This document shows, piece by piece, positions 7,994 through 17,422 of a stretch of DNA of 54,542 nucleotides (positions within the stretch are counted from its first letter, which is position 1; each line of letters opens with the position of its first letter). Position numbers and translations under genes: made by a program. Below the pieces are notes generated by a model, which made no database searches, was not told where the DNA came from, and was given only the letters and a program-made list of their open reading frames with translations. The stretch comes from Verrucomicrobiota bacterium JB023 (GTDB lineage Bacteria > Verrucomicrobiota > Verrucomicrobiia > Verrucomicrobiales > Akkermansiaceae): positions 1-54,542 of the forward strand of contig JAUTCR010000019.1 of assembly GCA_030673895.1 (NCBI GenBank), read 5' to 3'.

Positions 7994-9967
7994 TCACTTC
8001 TCCGAGGCATTAAGAAATTGCCAGATCGCTTCAAACTGCGCCTCGGCTTCGTGGTCCAAGGCGGGGAGATTGGTTTCGCCTTTGTTGTCGGCGTATTTAG
8101 GCATCTTGGTCCCTGGGGTGATTCGGGTGGGATCGTGCATCCATTGGTGGAAGAAGTCCTTGCGCAGTCTCTCGTGAGTCTGTTCGAAATTGATGCCCAT
8201 CACCTCGAAGGCTGCGGTAGGCGCTTGGTCACCGATGCCGTGGCAAGTGGTGCAACCGAAGCCTTTCTCCGAACTGATTAGGTCACGCCCGATTTCAGCC
8301 AGTTCCGAGTCCGAGGGGGCGTCCGGGGTATCGACCGGGCCGAGGCCATGTTGGGCAGCCAAGCCGTGAGCCAATTGCTTGGGAAAATGATTGGCGAAGC
8401 CGGGCATGCGGGCCTCCAGCCAGGGGCGAGGACGAGGCTGGACGGTGCCGGCCAGCATGCTCGCGAGGTAATCGGGCTGGAGCATCTCACCCAGATAAGT
8501 CAGCGAAGGAATGGTTTGCTCCAGTTTCTCGCCGTGGTCGTCGGCAATGGCGAAGGCGGCGGACTCCGGATGGACGCTGGCGAGGAGGGCGGGGGCCTCA
8601 TCGTAGCTGTGGCAGGCGTTGCAACGGAGGTTGGAAACTTGTCGTCGCGTGTAGTCGGCGGGGGTGTCTTGCCGAAGAGCGGATAAGTGGGTGGTGCGGA
8701 AGGCTTCCAAGGCCTTTCCCGCCTCTTTGGGAAGGTTCAGCGAACCGTGGGGGCCTTCATAGCACGAAGTCTCGGCCCACGAGTGGGAGGCGATGTCCTC
8801 GAAGCTGGGCAGGGCGGACGTATCATAGCGAAGTCCTGCATGGCAGGCTCCGCATTGGCGTTCTTCGATGAGCTGAAGTCCCCGGACGGGATCGCCTTTG
8901 AGGGGAGGGGGGGCATCTTCTCTCGCGGTCGAAGAGGAGGTTTCGCGGCGGAGGAAAGAGGCCAGATCGGCCGCTTCCTCGTCTGAAAGCCGGAAATTCG
9001 GCATCCGGGTGTGAGGGGCTAGTCGCGCCGGATCCTTGAGAAAATCCGCGAGGGCTCCGGCTTGGTATTTCTTCCCCACGTGGGCAAGGGGCACGCGCCC
9101 ATGCGAGGGAGATGTCTCCCCAGGCGTGCCGTGGCAACTGACGCAGGCGAGCTGGTGATAGAGAGTTCCTCCGCGTTGGCTGTCTCCTTGGGGGGCAGAC
9201 GGCGTGGTGTCAGAGCGAAAGGTCTCGATGAGATAGGCGGCCATATCGGAGGCCTCCTGTCTTCCGGTTTCGTTGTCGGGAACGAGACGCGGCATGTTGG
9301 TATCGGGTCGGAACGCGGAGGGATTGGCGATCCAGGCGGCCAGCCAAGGCTCGTTCAGTCGGTCTCCGGTGAGGGCAAGGATAGGGGGAAGATGAGCTAG
9401 TTCCGGCATGGCATGGGGGCCGAATCCGTCGCTCGGTTGGTGGCATTTGCTGCAAAGGTGTCGGGCGAAGAGGTCGCGACCGTGGTGAGCCAGTTGGAGA
9501 GGCGAGGCTTCCGGCATGGCGAAAGCGGAAGGGGGAATGGGTTCGGTGGGAAAGGAGCGCTCTTCCCAGAGAAGGCGAAACTGGGCGTCTCCGTCCGAGG
9601 GCGCCTCATAGTTCAGCTCGAAGGGATGAGCCCCGGCGTTCAGTCTGAGGCGGGCGGATTTCTCTTTTCCCAATTCACCACTCTCTTCAAGGACGGTTTC
9701 CCCATTAATGGTGAGCGTGGCGCCGCCTCTGCCTTCGAAGGAAAAATAGAGTCTTTGTCGCTTACTCACAACAAGTTCGCCTTCCCACGAGGTGGAAAAT
9801 TGACCCGCTTTCAATCCGGGAGCAGGAAGGCCGTTGGCGGGGACGAAGAGTGCGGGCAGCCGCTCGTCTTGGCTGACCGTTTTTGTCCCTTGGCTGTATG
9901 TGGCCCGCACTCCCGCTGAGGAGAGCGGAGCGAGGCAAAGCAGGATGAAGATGAGTATCCGGAACAT
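7994..9967 (-). CDS. PA14-domain multihaem (five-haem) c-type cytochrome
   Basis: This 657-residue exported protein has a signal peptide (MFRILIFILLCLAPLSSAG), then a PA14-like beta-sandwich (about 50-140), then cytochrome c modules. Five CxxCH haem-attachment sites are visible: C172-H176, C275-H279, C372-H376, C449-H453 and C572-H576. Several MPxx segments (TNMP, TRMP, ARMP, TKMP) probably supply axial Met ligands. PA14 plus cytochrome c is an architecture typical of Planctomycetes and Verrucomicrobia periplasmic proteins. The role is inferred to be electron transfer or oxidation in the periplasm. The frame is open to 10096, but the ATG at 9967 directly precedes the signal peptide. Haem attachment would need the ResB/CcsA pair encoded at 20283-23533. 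Confidence 0.88.
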   Translation of the reverse strand: MFRILIFILLCLAPLSSAGVRATYSQGTKTVSQDERLPALFVPANGLPAPGLKAGQFSTSWEGELVVSKRQRLYFSFEGRGGATLTINGETVLEESGELGKEKSARLRLNAGAHPFELNYEAPSDGDAQFRLLWEERSFPTEPIPPSAFAMPEASPLQLAHHGRDLFARHLCSKCHQPSDGFGPHAMPELAHLPPILALTGDRLNEPWLAAWIANPSAFRPDTNMPRLVPDNETGRQEASDMAAYLIETFRSDTTPSAPQGDSQRGGTLYHQLACVSCHGTPGETSPSHGRVPLAHVGKKYQAGALADFLKDPARLAPHTRMPNFRLSDEEAADLASFLRRETSSSTAREDAPPPLKGDPVRGLQLIEERQCGACHAGLRYDTSALPSFEDIASHSWAETSCYEGPHGSLNLPKEAGKALEAFRTTHLSALRQDTPADYTRRQVSNLRCNACHSYDEAPALLASVHPESAAFAIADDHGEKLEQTIPSLTYLGEMLQPDYLASMLAGTVQPRPRPWLEARMPGFANHFPKQLAHGLAAQHGLGPVDTPDAPSDSELAEIGRDLISSEKGFGCTTCHGIGDQAPTAAFEVMGINFEQTHERLRKDFFHQWMHDPTRITPGTKMPKYADNKGETNLPALDHEAEAQFEAIWQFLNASEK

Positions 9968-10161
9968 GGAGCGCGTTGAGGTGTGGGAAATGATGCCGGT
10001 GGGCGAGGCGTCGCCGCAGGTCCCGCTATTCATGTCAGGCGAGATGAAGTCTGACCAAAGGATTTTCCTGACAGCAGGGCGGTGGGTGAGAAACACGACG
10101 GTCTCCTTGTAGAACAGCTTGCCGAATCCCTCCCGAGAGGCTGGATTAGCGGAACGACATC

Positions 10162-11622
10162 ATGGCGGAGGCGAGAGTGAAAAACGGAGGAAAGAAGAAG
10201 GACGGTGATTTCAAGCTGCAGGGAGGCTCAGCGGGAGAGATTCTTGCCGAGGCCCGCTCATTGCCCAATGCTCTGGAGCCCGAGAAGTCGATCCTCTCCT
10301 CGATGCTGCAGGATCCCCAGGACCGCATTGGTGAGGCCCGGGAGGCTCACTTGGGCCCGGATCACTTTTATCTGCCCGCCCATAGCACCCTCTTCAAGGT
10401 ATTGGGTGAACTCTATGATGAGGGCAAGCCGATCGAATTGGTCGCGCTGCATCAGGTGCTGACCGATCGGGGTTTATTGGACTCGATTGGTGGCCCCGCC
10501 GCGCTTGTGGAGCTTAACAACTACGCTCCCTCGGCGGCTCACTTCAGCCATTACCTCGAGATTGTCAGGAATAAATACATTCTCCGGCAAATCATCACCA
10601 CGGCCAATGAGGCCATTGGTGAGGCCTACGGCAATCCCGAAGACGTGAATGGCTTCCTCGATACCGTCGAGGGCAACATGTTCAAAATCAAGGAGAGCCT
10701 CTCCACCTCGGGAGAGATTCGCGTGAAGGACGTCATCACCGATGTCCTCGATGTCTTCGAGCAGCTCCTCACCGGCGAGCGGGGTATTGAAGGGATCGAG
10801 ACCGGCTATCCCGATCTTGACGGCATGTGCAGCGGCCTCAAGCCGGGGGAGATGTTCATCATCGCGGCGCGTCCTTCGATGGGGAAGACCTCCTTCATGA
10901 TGAACATTGTGGAGCACATCGCGGTGGACAAGATGAAGCCCTCCCTCGTGTTCTCCTGCGAGATGTCCGCCCAGCAGATTGTCCAGCGTCTTCTTTTTTC
11001 CCGTGCCCGTTTCGCGCTTTCGGCGCTCAAGCCTGGCTTCAAGCCGACCAAGGAGGAGCTTCTCCGCATCAAGAAGGCGGCCTCGGATTTGTCCAATGCC
11101 CCGCTCTTCATTGATGATACCCCGTCCTTGCCCATCGGCGACTTGCGCGCCAAGGCCCGCCGGAAGAAGCGGGAGGAGGATATCCAGCTCATTGCGGTGG
11201 ATTACCTGCAGCTGATGCGGTCTGGCACCAAGCAGGCCAGTGATTCGCGGGAGCGGGAGATTGCGGAAATTTCTTCAGGCCTCAAGGCCATTGCGAAAGA
11301 GCTGAAAATCCCGGTCGTGGTGCTCGCCCAGCTCAACCGGGGCCCCGAGCAGCGGGGCGGAACGCCGCGCATGAGTGACCTGCGGGAATCCGGTTCCATC
11401 GAGCAGGATGCCGATATGATTGGTCTCCTTTTCCGGAAGGAATACTACAACGATCCGACCAAGGACGATGAGGCGAAGCAAGAGGAGCAAGAAGCCAATG
11501 CGGGTCTTGCCCAGCTCATCCTGGCAAAGAACCGTAACGGGGCCACGGGAGATATTCCTCTGACCTTCATCAAGGAGTTGATGCGCTTCGAGAGCCGGGC
11601 CTGGGAGCCGGACGAGCAATAA
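10162..11622 (+). CDS. dnaB: Replicative DNA helicase DnaB
   Basis: This 486-residue protein has the DnaB order. The N-terminal domain (about 33-135, starting LPNALEPEKSILSSML) is followed by a linker and a RecA-like ATPase domain from about 205. Walker A is ARPSMGKTS with the Lys at 242. Further C-terminal motifs are DYLQLM (Walker B) and AQLNRGPEQR with DLRESGSIEQDAD (sensor and arginine-finger regions). It unwinds the fork as a hexamer loaded at the origin. A short Lys-rich extension precedes the domain. It is transcribed divergently from the cytochrome gene and convergently to menA. The ATG at 10162 gives the normal family length. No intein is present. Confidence 0.97.
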   Translation: MAEARVKNGGKKKDGDFKLQGGSAGEILAEARSLPNALEPEKSILSSMLQDPQDRIGEAREAHLGPDHFYLPAHSTLFKVLGELYDEGKPIELVALHQVLTDRGLLDSIGGPAALVELNNYAPSAAHFSHYLEIVRNKYILRQIITTANEAIGEAYGNPEDVNGFLDTVEGNMFKIKESLSTSGEIRVKDVITDVLDVFEQLLTGERGIEGIETGYPDLDGMCSGLKPGEMFIIAARPSMGKTSFMMNIVEHIAVDKMKPSLVFSCEMSAQQIVQRLLFSRARFALSALKPGFKPTKEELLRIKKAASDLSNAPLFIDDTPSLPIGDLRAKARRKKREEDIQLIAVDYLQLMRSGTKQASDSREREIAEISSGLKAIAKELKIPVVVLAQLNRGPEQRGGTPRMSDLRESGSIEQDADMIGLLFRKEYYNDPTKDDEAKQEEQEANAGLAQLILAKNRNGATGDIPLTFIKELMRFESRAWEPDEQ

Positions 11623-11645
11623 AGACTTTCCGAAAAACGACTTGC

Positions 11646-12527
11646 TCAGAGAGCGAGGAGCCCGTGGAAGGCGGCAGCGAAGGCGACCAGGTGCAGGCCG
11701 GCCAAGGCGAGAAACTTGTTGTAGCGAGGGGAGGGCGGCGTCGTTTTGACTGCTGAACGGAAGTAGTAGGAAGGCAGCACGATGAGTATCAGAATGGCAG
11801 GCAATCCCAGAGTGGTGAAACCAAGGGAGTGGAGACAAAAGGACAGTCCAAGGATCGCAAGGAGGTATTCCACGAGAAGGAGATGGCGCCCCTTCTTCCA
11901 GCCGAAACGAACGGCCAGCGTTCGTTTTTGACTCTGCGCGTCTTCTTCCACATCACGCAGATTGTTGATGGTAATGAGCACTGCCGAGAGGCTTCCCACC
12001 ACAAGCCCGAGCCAAAAGGCTTCTGGAAATAGCTGACCGGTCTGCACGAAAACGGTGCCCATCACGGCAATGAGTCCGAAGAAGAGAATGACGAAAATCT
12101 CGCCCAGCCCCAGATAGGCAAGGGGGAAGGGGCCGCCGGTGTAGCCGTAGGCGAGAAAGAGGCTGGGAAGCCCAATCGCAATGATAGCGAGGCCACGCTC
12201 CTGGATGAGAGGGAGGGAGAGGAGGACCGCCACGCCGAGGAAGCCGGTCGCGAGGGAGTAGACCACCTTCCGTGAGAGCAGCCCGGAGGCCGTCGCGCGG
12301 ATGGGGCCGAGGCGTTTGTCGGTATCGGCTCCCTTGTCATGGTCGAGGGCGTCATTGAAGAAATTGGTGGCAATCTGAATTGCGATGGCGGAGCCCAGGG
12401 TGCAGAGGGCGAGCACCCAGCTAAACTGGCCCGTCAGCTTCCAAGCCAGGACGCAACCTGCCCAAACCGGAACGATGGCGGCTGGCAAGGTTTTGGGGCG
12501 GGAGGCGAGAAGGATGGGTTTGAGCAT
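11646..12527 (-). CDS. menA: 1,4-dihydroxy-2-naphthoate polyprenyltransferase MenA
   Basis: This 293-residue integral membrane UbiA-family enzyme would prenylate 1,4-dihydroxy-2-naphthoate to demethylmenaquinone. The first Asp-rich motif is NFFNDALDHDKGAD after about 60 residues, and the second is DVEEDAQSQKRTLAVRFG in the second half. Eight or nine hydrophobic helices are evident. The start LLASRPKTLPAA is typical of MenA. The ATG at 12527 was chosen because it follows the upstream stop codon by one base (TAG-A-ATG), implying translational coupling; the frame is open to 12584. It is the third gene of a menB / SLOG-membrane / menA operon. Confidence 0.95.
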   Translation of the reverse strand: MLKPILLASRPKTLPAAIVPVWAGCVLAWKLTGQFSWVLALCTLGSAIAIQIATNFFNDALDHDKGADTDKRLGPIRATASGLLSRKVVYSLATGFLGVAVLLSLPLIQERGLAIIAIGLPSLFLAYGYTGGPFPLAYLGLGEIFVILFFGLIAVMGTVFVQTGQLFPEAFWLGLVVGSLSAVLITINNLRDVEEDAQSQKRTLAVRFGWKKGRHLLLVEYLLAILGLSFCLHSLGFTTLGLPAILILIVLPSYYFRSAVKTTPPSPRYNKFLALAGLHLVAFAAAFHGLLAL

Positions 12528-12528
12528 T

Positions 12529-13893
12529 CTAAGAGGATTGAAAAGGATCAGGGTCTTCATCAATGACGCTGGCCGGATCGACATAATTTCCTAAGGTGGC
12601 CTCCAGCTTATACCACTTGCCGTTCGGTCCTTGGATGAAGTCTTCATGGCTGCGTCCCTGCCACACCGTGCCGTCTTTGAACTTAATGGTGGTTTTTTCG
12701 TCCCACTCAATGCTCGTCGCCCTCTTTCCAAAATACTCCAGTTCTCTGGAGCTGAAGGTTCGGGAGCTCGGAGCGTGATGGTCAGTAAGAAAAATATCCA
12801 TGGCGTGCCCAGATTCTCGAAGCTCTTTACGAAAAGCGTCGCGCTCCATCGGCGAGGGCGAGTCGCCGTGGGTTTGATAAAACGCTTTAATCTCCTCAAA
12901 GGCAGCGAGCTGCTCCTTGGTGAGGGAGTGCTCCTTGCGGTCGTGATCGCGCACCTCCAGGATCCCGTCGACGAGGAAGAAGAGGGCAAAGACCACGGCC
13001 CAGGCCTTGACCGCTTTGGTGGCGAATTTGATCTGCCGGGAGCGATGGACCAAGAGGGCGAGGGAGAAGAGGCCTGCGACCAGCATGCCCGGCATGATGG
13101 CAAGCTTGAAAAACTCGAGGGAGAACAGGGGGAGCCACGAGCCGTCTTCGAACTCGATCGGGCGCCAGAGGCAGAGGTGATAGAGGATGAGGGCGATGAG
13201 GGAGGCCAATAGAAAACCGGTCGAGAAGGTGATGTAGCGCAGTGCGGTGTGGCTGCTTCGGAAAAGCTGAACCCCGGCAATGAGAAGGAAGATGTCGCCA
13301 GTTCCGGAGACTTTGTAGTCCGAGATTGCGAAGAAGATCGACGTCGCAAGGAAGACGAAGAGAGCGGACCAGGAAGTGATCTTGAGCAAGCGGTCCTCGC
13401 GGGGCTCGGGGATGCGTCCGAACAGGCGGAGGAGGAGGTAACGGGTCAGGTTGCCGAGGTCCTTGTTTTCAGATTGGCGGGGTCCGGCGATGTTGAGCGT
13501 AGCCGGACGATGCTTTCCAAGCCACTTCCGCAAATCCTCCAAAAGATCTTCGGGCCCTTTCAGGGAGCGCGGAAGGATAAGGAGGGGTTTTTTGAGTTTC
13601 TTGGCGGTCTCAATGGTGAGATTGGTGCCGGGGGACTCCCGGCATCCGATATCGGGCAGGATGACCAGGGTGGCGTCACTTTCGCGAACGTTGGCCCTCG
13701 TTCGCTCTTCGGGGTCGGCGGTAGAGGTTTCCTGAAGTTCGGGATAAGCGTCGACGGGGATCGGGCCGTCCTCTGCGAGACGACCCAGCGGCATCCATCC
13801 TCCGAGGGGAACGCTGCATTCCCGTGCCGCCTCGAGCGCAGCACGGTCGACACCGGTCTGGCCGCCGGAAATGACCTTGGAAGGTAGGTGCAC
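12529..13893 (-). CDS. Putative molybdenum-carrier (SLOG-fold) domain fused to a four-helix membrane domain
   Basis: Residues 1 to about 130 of this 454-residue protein match the putative molybdenum carrier family of SLOG-fold (lysine-decarboxylase/DprA-like) nucleotide-binding proteins. The signatures are SGGQTGVDRAAL (9-20), GGWMPLGRLAEDGPIP (31-46), RANVRESDATLVI (67-79) and SPGTNLT. After a linker come hydrophobic helices at about 172-190, 219-243, 260-283 and 294-313, with a further short hydrophobic stretch at 201-211. A polar C-terminal region (about 320-454) of unknown fold follows. Family members are normally about 140-180 residues and soluble, so the membrane half is unusual. The reading frame is continuous, so I see no sign of an assembly error. 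It lies 12 bases after menB and abuts menA. The biochemical function of the carrier family is not established; a ligand-sensing membrane protein is one possibility. Confidence 0.8.
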   Translation of the reverse strand: MHLPSKVISGGQTGVDRAALEAARECSVPLGGWMPLGRLAEDGPIPVDAYPELQETSTADPEERTRANVRESDATLVILPDIGCRESPGTNLTIETAKKLKKPLLILPRSLKGPEDLLEDLRKWLGKHRPATLNIAGPRQSENKDLGNLTRYLLLRLFGRIPEPREDRLLKITSWSALFVFLATSIFFAISDYKVSGTGDIFLLIAGVQLFRSSHTALRYITFSTGFLLASLIALILYHLCLWRPIEFEDGSWLPLFSLEFFKLAIMPGMLVAGLFSLALLVHRSRQIKFATKAVKAWAVVFALFFLVDGILEVRDHDRKEHSLTKEQLAAFEEIKAFYQTHGDSPSPMERDAFRKELRESGHAMDIFLTDHHAPSSRTFSSRELEYFGKRATSIEWDEKTTIKFKDGTVWQGRSHEDFIQGPNGKWYKLEATLGNYVDPASVIDEDPDPFQSS

Positions 13894-13905
13894 AGACTTC
13901 TTGTC

Positions 13906-14724
13906 TTAGGGGACGCGGGGAAATTTCGAGAAATCAGGGGCGCGCTTCTCGAGGAAAGCGTTTTTGCCCTCCTTGCCTTCCTCGGACATGTAGTAGAGGA
14001 GGGTGGCGTTGCCTGCGAGGTCGAGGAGGCCCATTTGCCCGTCGCAGTCGGCATTGAGCGAGGCCTTGAGGCAGCGAAGAGCGATAGGAGAGTGATTGAG
14101 GATCTCGCGGCACCACTTCACGGTCTCGGTCTCGAGCTCGGCAAGGGGCACGACGGTGTTGACGAGGCCCATCTCGAGCGCTTGCTGCGCGTCGTATTGG
14201 CGGCAGAGATACCAGATTTCGCGGGCCTTCTTCTGTCCCACGATGCGGGCGAGGTATGAGGAGCCGAGACCGCCGTCGAAGGAGCCGACCTTGGGGCCGG
14301 TTTGGCCAAAGCGGGCATTGTCTGCGGCGATGGAGAGATCACAGACCACGTGGAGGACGTGGCCTCCGCCGATGGCGTAACCCGCGACCATGGCGATGAC
14401 AGGCTTGGGAATGGAGCGAATTTTCTTCTGGAGGTCGAGGACATTGAGACGGGGGACGCCGTCGTCGCCCACGTATCCGGCGTGGCCGCGCACCTTTTGG
14501 TCGCCGCCGGAGCAAAAGGCGAGGTCACCTTCTCCAGTCAGGATGATGACGCCCACGGTGGGGTCTTCATGGGCGAGGTCGAAGGCTTGCAGAAGTTCGC
14601 GCACGGTGAGGGGGCGGAAGGCGTTGCGGACCTCCGGGCGATTGATGGTGATCTTGGCAATCGCGCCATCTTCCGTGGTCTCATACTTGATGTCTTCGAA
14701 TTCGGCTTTGGTAGTCCAGCTCAT
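13906..14724 (-). CDS. menB: 1,4-dihydroxy-2-naphthoyl-CoA synthase MenB
   Basis: This 272-residue crotonase-fold enzyme closes the second ring in menaquinone synthesis, turning o-succinylbenzoyl-CoA into dihydroxynaphthoyl-CoA. Recognisable MenB segments are [53 protein letters not shown] and the C-terminal [13 protein letters not shown]. The SGGDQ and GGGH loops supply the oxyanion hole, and GSFDGG is the substrate loop typical of MenB rather than of generic enoyl-CoA hydratases. It is the first gene of the men operon here. The other men genes are not in the window. Confidence 0.97.
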   Translation of the reverse strand: MSWTTKAEFEDIKYETTEDGAIAKITINRPEVRNAFRPLTVRELLQAFDLAHEDPTVGVIILTGEGDLAFCSGGDQKVRGHAGYVGDDGVPRLNVLDLQKKIRSIPKPVIAMVAGYAIGGGHVLHVVCDLSIAADNARFGQTGPKVGSFDGGLGSSYLARIVGQKKAREIWYLCRQYDAQQALEMGLVNTVVPLAELETETVKWCREILNHSPIALRCLKASLNADCDGQMGLLDLAGNATLLYYMSEEGKEGKNAFLEKRAPDFSKFPRVP

Positions 14725-14779
14725 GTGCGGCGAAGTTAGCGTAAGATTGAAATTTTTGAACAGACTGAAAGGGAAGGAA

Positions 14780-14824
14780 GCGAGTCTTGGACTCGCACTG
14801 AGGACGTCCTTGGCATTTCCAAGG
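14780..14824. promoter_or_regulatory. Cluster of three palindromes between menB and grpE
   Basis: In the divergent menB-grpE spacer lie GCGAGTC-TTG-GACTCGC (14780-14796), AGGACGTCCT (14801-14810) and CCTTGG-CATTT-CCAAGG (14808-14824), the last two overlapping by three bases. All three are perfect. None matches the CIRCE operator of HrcA. They may be operators for the heat-shock pair, for menB, or leader hairpins of the grpE transcript. Confidence 0.45.
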
Positions 14825-14841
14825 GTTGACCGTGGTTACGG

Positions 14842-15498
14842 ATGGGGTATGGAAGCGGCGTGAACGACGAGGTGAAAGAACCTGTAGAACAAGAAGAGAA
14901 GGCGCCTGAGACCGCTGCTCCCGATGGCGAAGCGGCCGCGCCGTCCAGCGAGCCCCAAGCGGAGGCTTCTTCGGAAGCTCCTGAAATCACGGAGCAGGAA
15001 GAGGAATTGGACCCAATGGAAAAACTGGAAGAGGAGATGAACAAGTGGCGCGACGAAGCTCTGCGCCGGGCGGCTGAACTTGATAATTACCGCAAGCGCA
15101 TGGTGCGCGAGCTGGAGGAGGGACGAAAGTATTCCAACCAGCGCCTTCTGGGCGAGCTTCTGCCGGTTTTGGACAATTTCAGCATGGGCATGATGATGGC
15201 CGAGAAGGAGCAGGGCTCGATGCTCTACCAGGGCATGGCCATGGTGCAGGGGCAAATCACCGAGTTCTTGACCAGTCAGGGCGTCACCGTGATGGAGGTC
15301 GATGCGGGCTCCCCCTTCGATCCGAATCTTCATGACGCGGTGTCCCAGGAGGAAACATCGGAAGTCGAAGACGGCGCGGTTCTCCGCGTGGTGCGCAAGG
15401 GTTACCAACTCGGGGACCGATTGCTGCGTCCTGCAAATGTGGTGGTAGCCAAGGCTCCCTCTGCTGAGGGTAGTGAACAGGAAGGAGCGGAAAGCTGA
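14842..15498 (+). CDS. grpE: Nucleotide exchange factor GrpE
   Basis: This 218-residue protein has an acidic, Ala/Glu-rich disordered N-terminus (1 to about 50), a long coiled coil ([21 protein letters not shown], then [10 protein letters not shown]) and a C-terminal beta domain ending with [21 protein letters not shown], the GrpE signature. It would release ADP from DnaK. The ATG at 14842 lacks a clear ribosome-binding site, while the in-frame GTG at 14860 has GGAAG a few bases upstream, so the true start may be 14860. It overlaps dnaJ by one base. No dnaK is in the window. Confidence 0.95.
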   Translation: MGYGSGVNDEVKEPVEQEEKAPETAAPDGEAAAPSSEPQAEASSEAPEITEQEEELDPMEKLEEEMNKWRDEALRRAAELDNYRKRMVRELEEGRKYSNQRLLGELLPVLDNFSMGMMMAEKEQGSMLYQGMAMVQGQITEFLTSQGVTVMEVDAGSPFDPNLHDAVSQEETSEVEDGAVLRVVRKGYQLGDRLLRPANVVVAKAPSAEGSEQEGAES

Positions 15499-16652
15499 TG
15501 GCGGAGCGAGATTATTACGAGGTCTTGGGGGTGTCCAAAGGGGCGTCCGCAGCCGAAATCAAGAAGTCCTATCGCAAGCTCGCGATGAAGTTCCATCCGG
15601 ATCAGAATCCGGATGACCCGAAAGCCGAGGAAAAGTTCAAGGAGCTGGGCGAAGCCTATGAGGTGCTCAGTGATGAGGACAAGCGGGCAGCCTATGACCG
15701 CTACGGGCACCAGGCCTTCAAGGCTGGTGGCGGCGGTGGAGGCGGCTTCGGTGGAGGCGGGGGCTTCCACGATCCGATGGATATTTTCTCCCAAGTCTTC
15801 GGCGGAGCCTTCGGGGGTGGAGGCGGCTTCGAGGATCTCTTCGGCGGCGGCGGTCGTCGGCGCGATCCTTCAGGCAAGCAGCGGGGCAGTGACCTTCGCT
15901 ACGATTTGGACCTCACCCTGGAGGAGGCGGCCCAAGGCACCGAGAAGGAGCTCGAGATCGAGCGCTACATGGGTTGCAACACCTGCAATTCGACGGGTTC
16001 CAAAGGTAGCGGCAGCCGCACTTGCTCGACCTGTGGCGGCCGTGGGGTGGTCATGCGTCAGGCGGGTATCTTCGTCCAGCAGTCCACTTGTCCGGAATGC
16101 CGGGGCTCGGGGCAGATTATCTCCGACCCTTGTACCCAGTGTGATGGCCAGGGCCGGGTGCAAAAGACGGACCGGATTAAGATCAAGATTCCCCCGGGCG
16201 TCGATGATGGCGTTCGCCTGCGCTCCAGCGGTAACGGTGATGCCGGCCTGCGTGGCGGAGCGACCGGTGATCTGTATGTCTTTCTCCACGTCCGTGCACA
16301 CGACGTCTTTCAGCGGGAGGACGACGATCTCTTCTGTGAGGTGCCGGTCCCGTTCTCAATTGCTGCGCTCGGCGGTGAACTCGATGTCCCGACGCTTGAA
16401 GGCAAGGCCAGCATCAAGGTGCCGCCGGGGACTCAGGGAGGCACAGTCTTTCGTCTCCGCGGACGGGGAATGCCCGTCGTCGGTAGTGCGAAGAAGGGCG
16501 ATCTGCACATTCAAGTGAACGTCGAGGTGCCCACCAATCTGGATGGCAAGCAGAAGGAAAAACTGCGCGAATTTGCCGAGTCGATCGGGCAGAAGAATTC
16601 GCCGGTGCAAGAAGGCTTTTTGGAGAAGGCCAAGAAATTCTTTGGCTCTTAA
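15498..16652 (+). CDS. dnaJ: Chaperone DnaJ
   Basis: This is a 384-residue type I DnaJ. The J domain (1-70) has HPD at 33-35. A Gly/Phe-rich linker follows (about 76-120), then four CxxCxGxG zinc repeats ([32 protein letters not shown]) and the two C-terminal substrate-binding barrels. It stimulates the DnaK ATPase and delivers unfolded clients. The start codon shares its first base with the grpE stop (TGATG), so the two are translationally coupled. The first repeat has Ser instead of Gly after its second Cys, a common variation. Confidence 0.98.
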   Translation: MAERDYYEVLGVSKGASAAEIKKSYRKLAMKFHPDQNPDDPKAEEKFKELGEAYEVLSDEDKRAAYDRYGHQAFKAGGGGGGGFGGGGGFHDPMDIFSQVFGGAFGGGGGFEDLFGGGGRRRDPSGKQRGSDLRYDLDLTLEEAAQGTEKELEIERYMGCNTCNSTGSKGSGSRTCSTCGGRGVVMRQAGIFVQQSTCPECRGSGQIISDPCTQCDGQGRVQKTDRIKIKIPPGVDDGVRLRSSGNGDAGLRGGATGDLYVFLHVRAHDVFQREDDDLFCEVPVPFSIAALGGELDVPTLEGKASIKVPPGTQGGTVFRLRGRGMPVVGSAKKGDLHIQVNVEVPTNLDGKQKEKLREFAESIGQKNSPVQEGFLEKAKKFFGS

Positions 16653-16658
16653 TCGACG

Positions 16659-17372
16659 ATGGACCGCTTCTTCCTTGCTGCCGCCCAGTGGACGCCGGAG
16701 GTGCTTCACCTCGGGGGCGAGGAAGGGCATCACGCCGTCCGGGTGATGCGGAAGAAGGTCGGCGACCTCGTCGAGGTCTTCGACGGGGCGGGTCGCTGGG
16801 CTCGCGGCGAGGTGCAAGGAGCGGGCAAGTCCAGCCTCGAGGTAAGGATCGATGAGGAGGGAACGCAGGCACCGTCATCGCCAGCTCTGGAGCTGGCGGT
16901 CGCCATTCCCAAGGGGAAGACCATGGACTGGATCGTGCAGAAGGCGGTCGAGCTGGGCGTCTCCCGGATCCAGCCCTTGGTGACGACCCATACCGTCGTC
17001 AAGCCGGGCTCGGGCAAGGATGACAAGTGGCAGCGCATCGCGCTGGAGGCCTGCAAGCAGTGCGGACAAAATCATCTCCCTTTGGTGGCTCAGCCCCTGA
17101 ACTACGAGCAGTGGCTGTCGCAACCCATGGGCGGCATCAAGGTCATAGCCTCATTGGCTGGCGAAACCAAGACCTTGAGAGAGGTCCTTTCCGCGCAGGA
17201 AGGGGACGGAAAGTATATTTTCTTGGTGGGGCCGGAAGGAGATTTTACTGCGGATGAGGTCTCACGGGCTCTGGCGCAAGGCTTTCATCCTGTGACTCTT
17301 GGGGGGATTGTTCTGCGGGTGGAGACAGCCTGCCTCTATCTCTTGGCGGCGGCCCGTTGTCTCCTGACTTAA
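16659..17372 (+). CDS. rsmE: 16S rRNA m3U1498 methyltransferase RsmE
   Basis: This 237-residue SPOUT-class methyltransferase has an N-terminal PUA-like RNA-binding part with EGHHAVRVMRKKVGD, then AIPKGKTMDWIVQKAVELGV, TTHTVVKPGSG and the knot motifs VGPEGDFTADE and LGGIVLRVETA. It methylates N3 of U1498 in the decoding centre of 16S rRNA. Six bases separate it from dnaJ. A dnaJ-rsmE (or dnaJ-prmA-rsmE) order is frequent in bacteria. Confidence 0.96.
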   Translation: MDRFFLAAAQWTPEVLHLGGEEGHHAVRVMRKKVGDLVEVFDGAGRWARGEVQGAGKSSLEVRIDEEGTQAPSSPALELAVAIPKGKTMDWIVQKAVELGVSRIQPLVTTHTVVKPGSGKDDKWQRIALEACKQCGQNHLPLVAQPLNYEQWLSQPMGGIKVIASLAGETKTLREVLSAQEGDGKYIFLVGPEGDFTADEVSRALAQGFHPVTLGGIVLRVETACLYLLAAARCLLT

Positions 17373-17422
17373 GATGTAAGATAGACTTTCGAGAGGAAGC
17401 AATCTAAGGGGGGGGTGGAACA

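Noticed and set aside
12529-13893. Frameshift-made fusion of two genes
   Set aside because: The frame is continuous with no internal stop or frame change between the SLOG and membrane parts.
14725-14841. CIRCE element upstream of grpE
   Set aside because: No TTAGCACTC-N9-GAGTGCTAA; the palindromes there are of other sequence.
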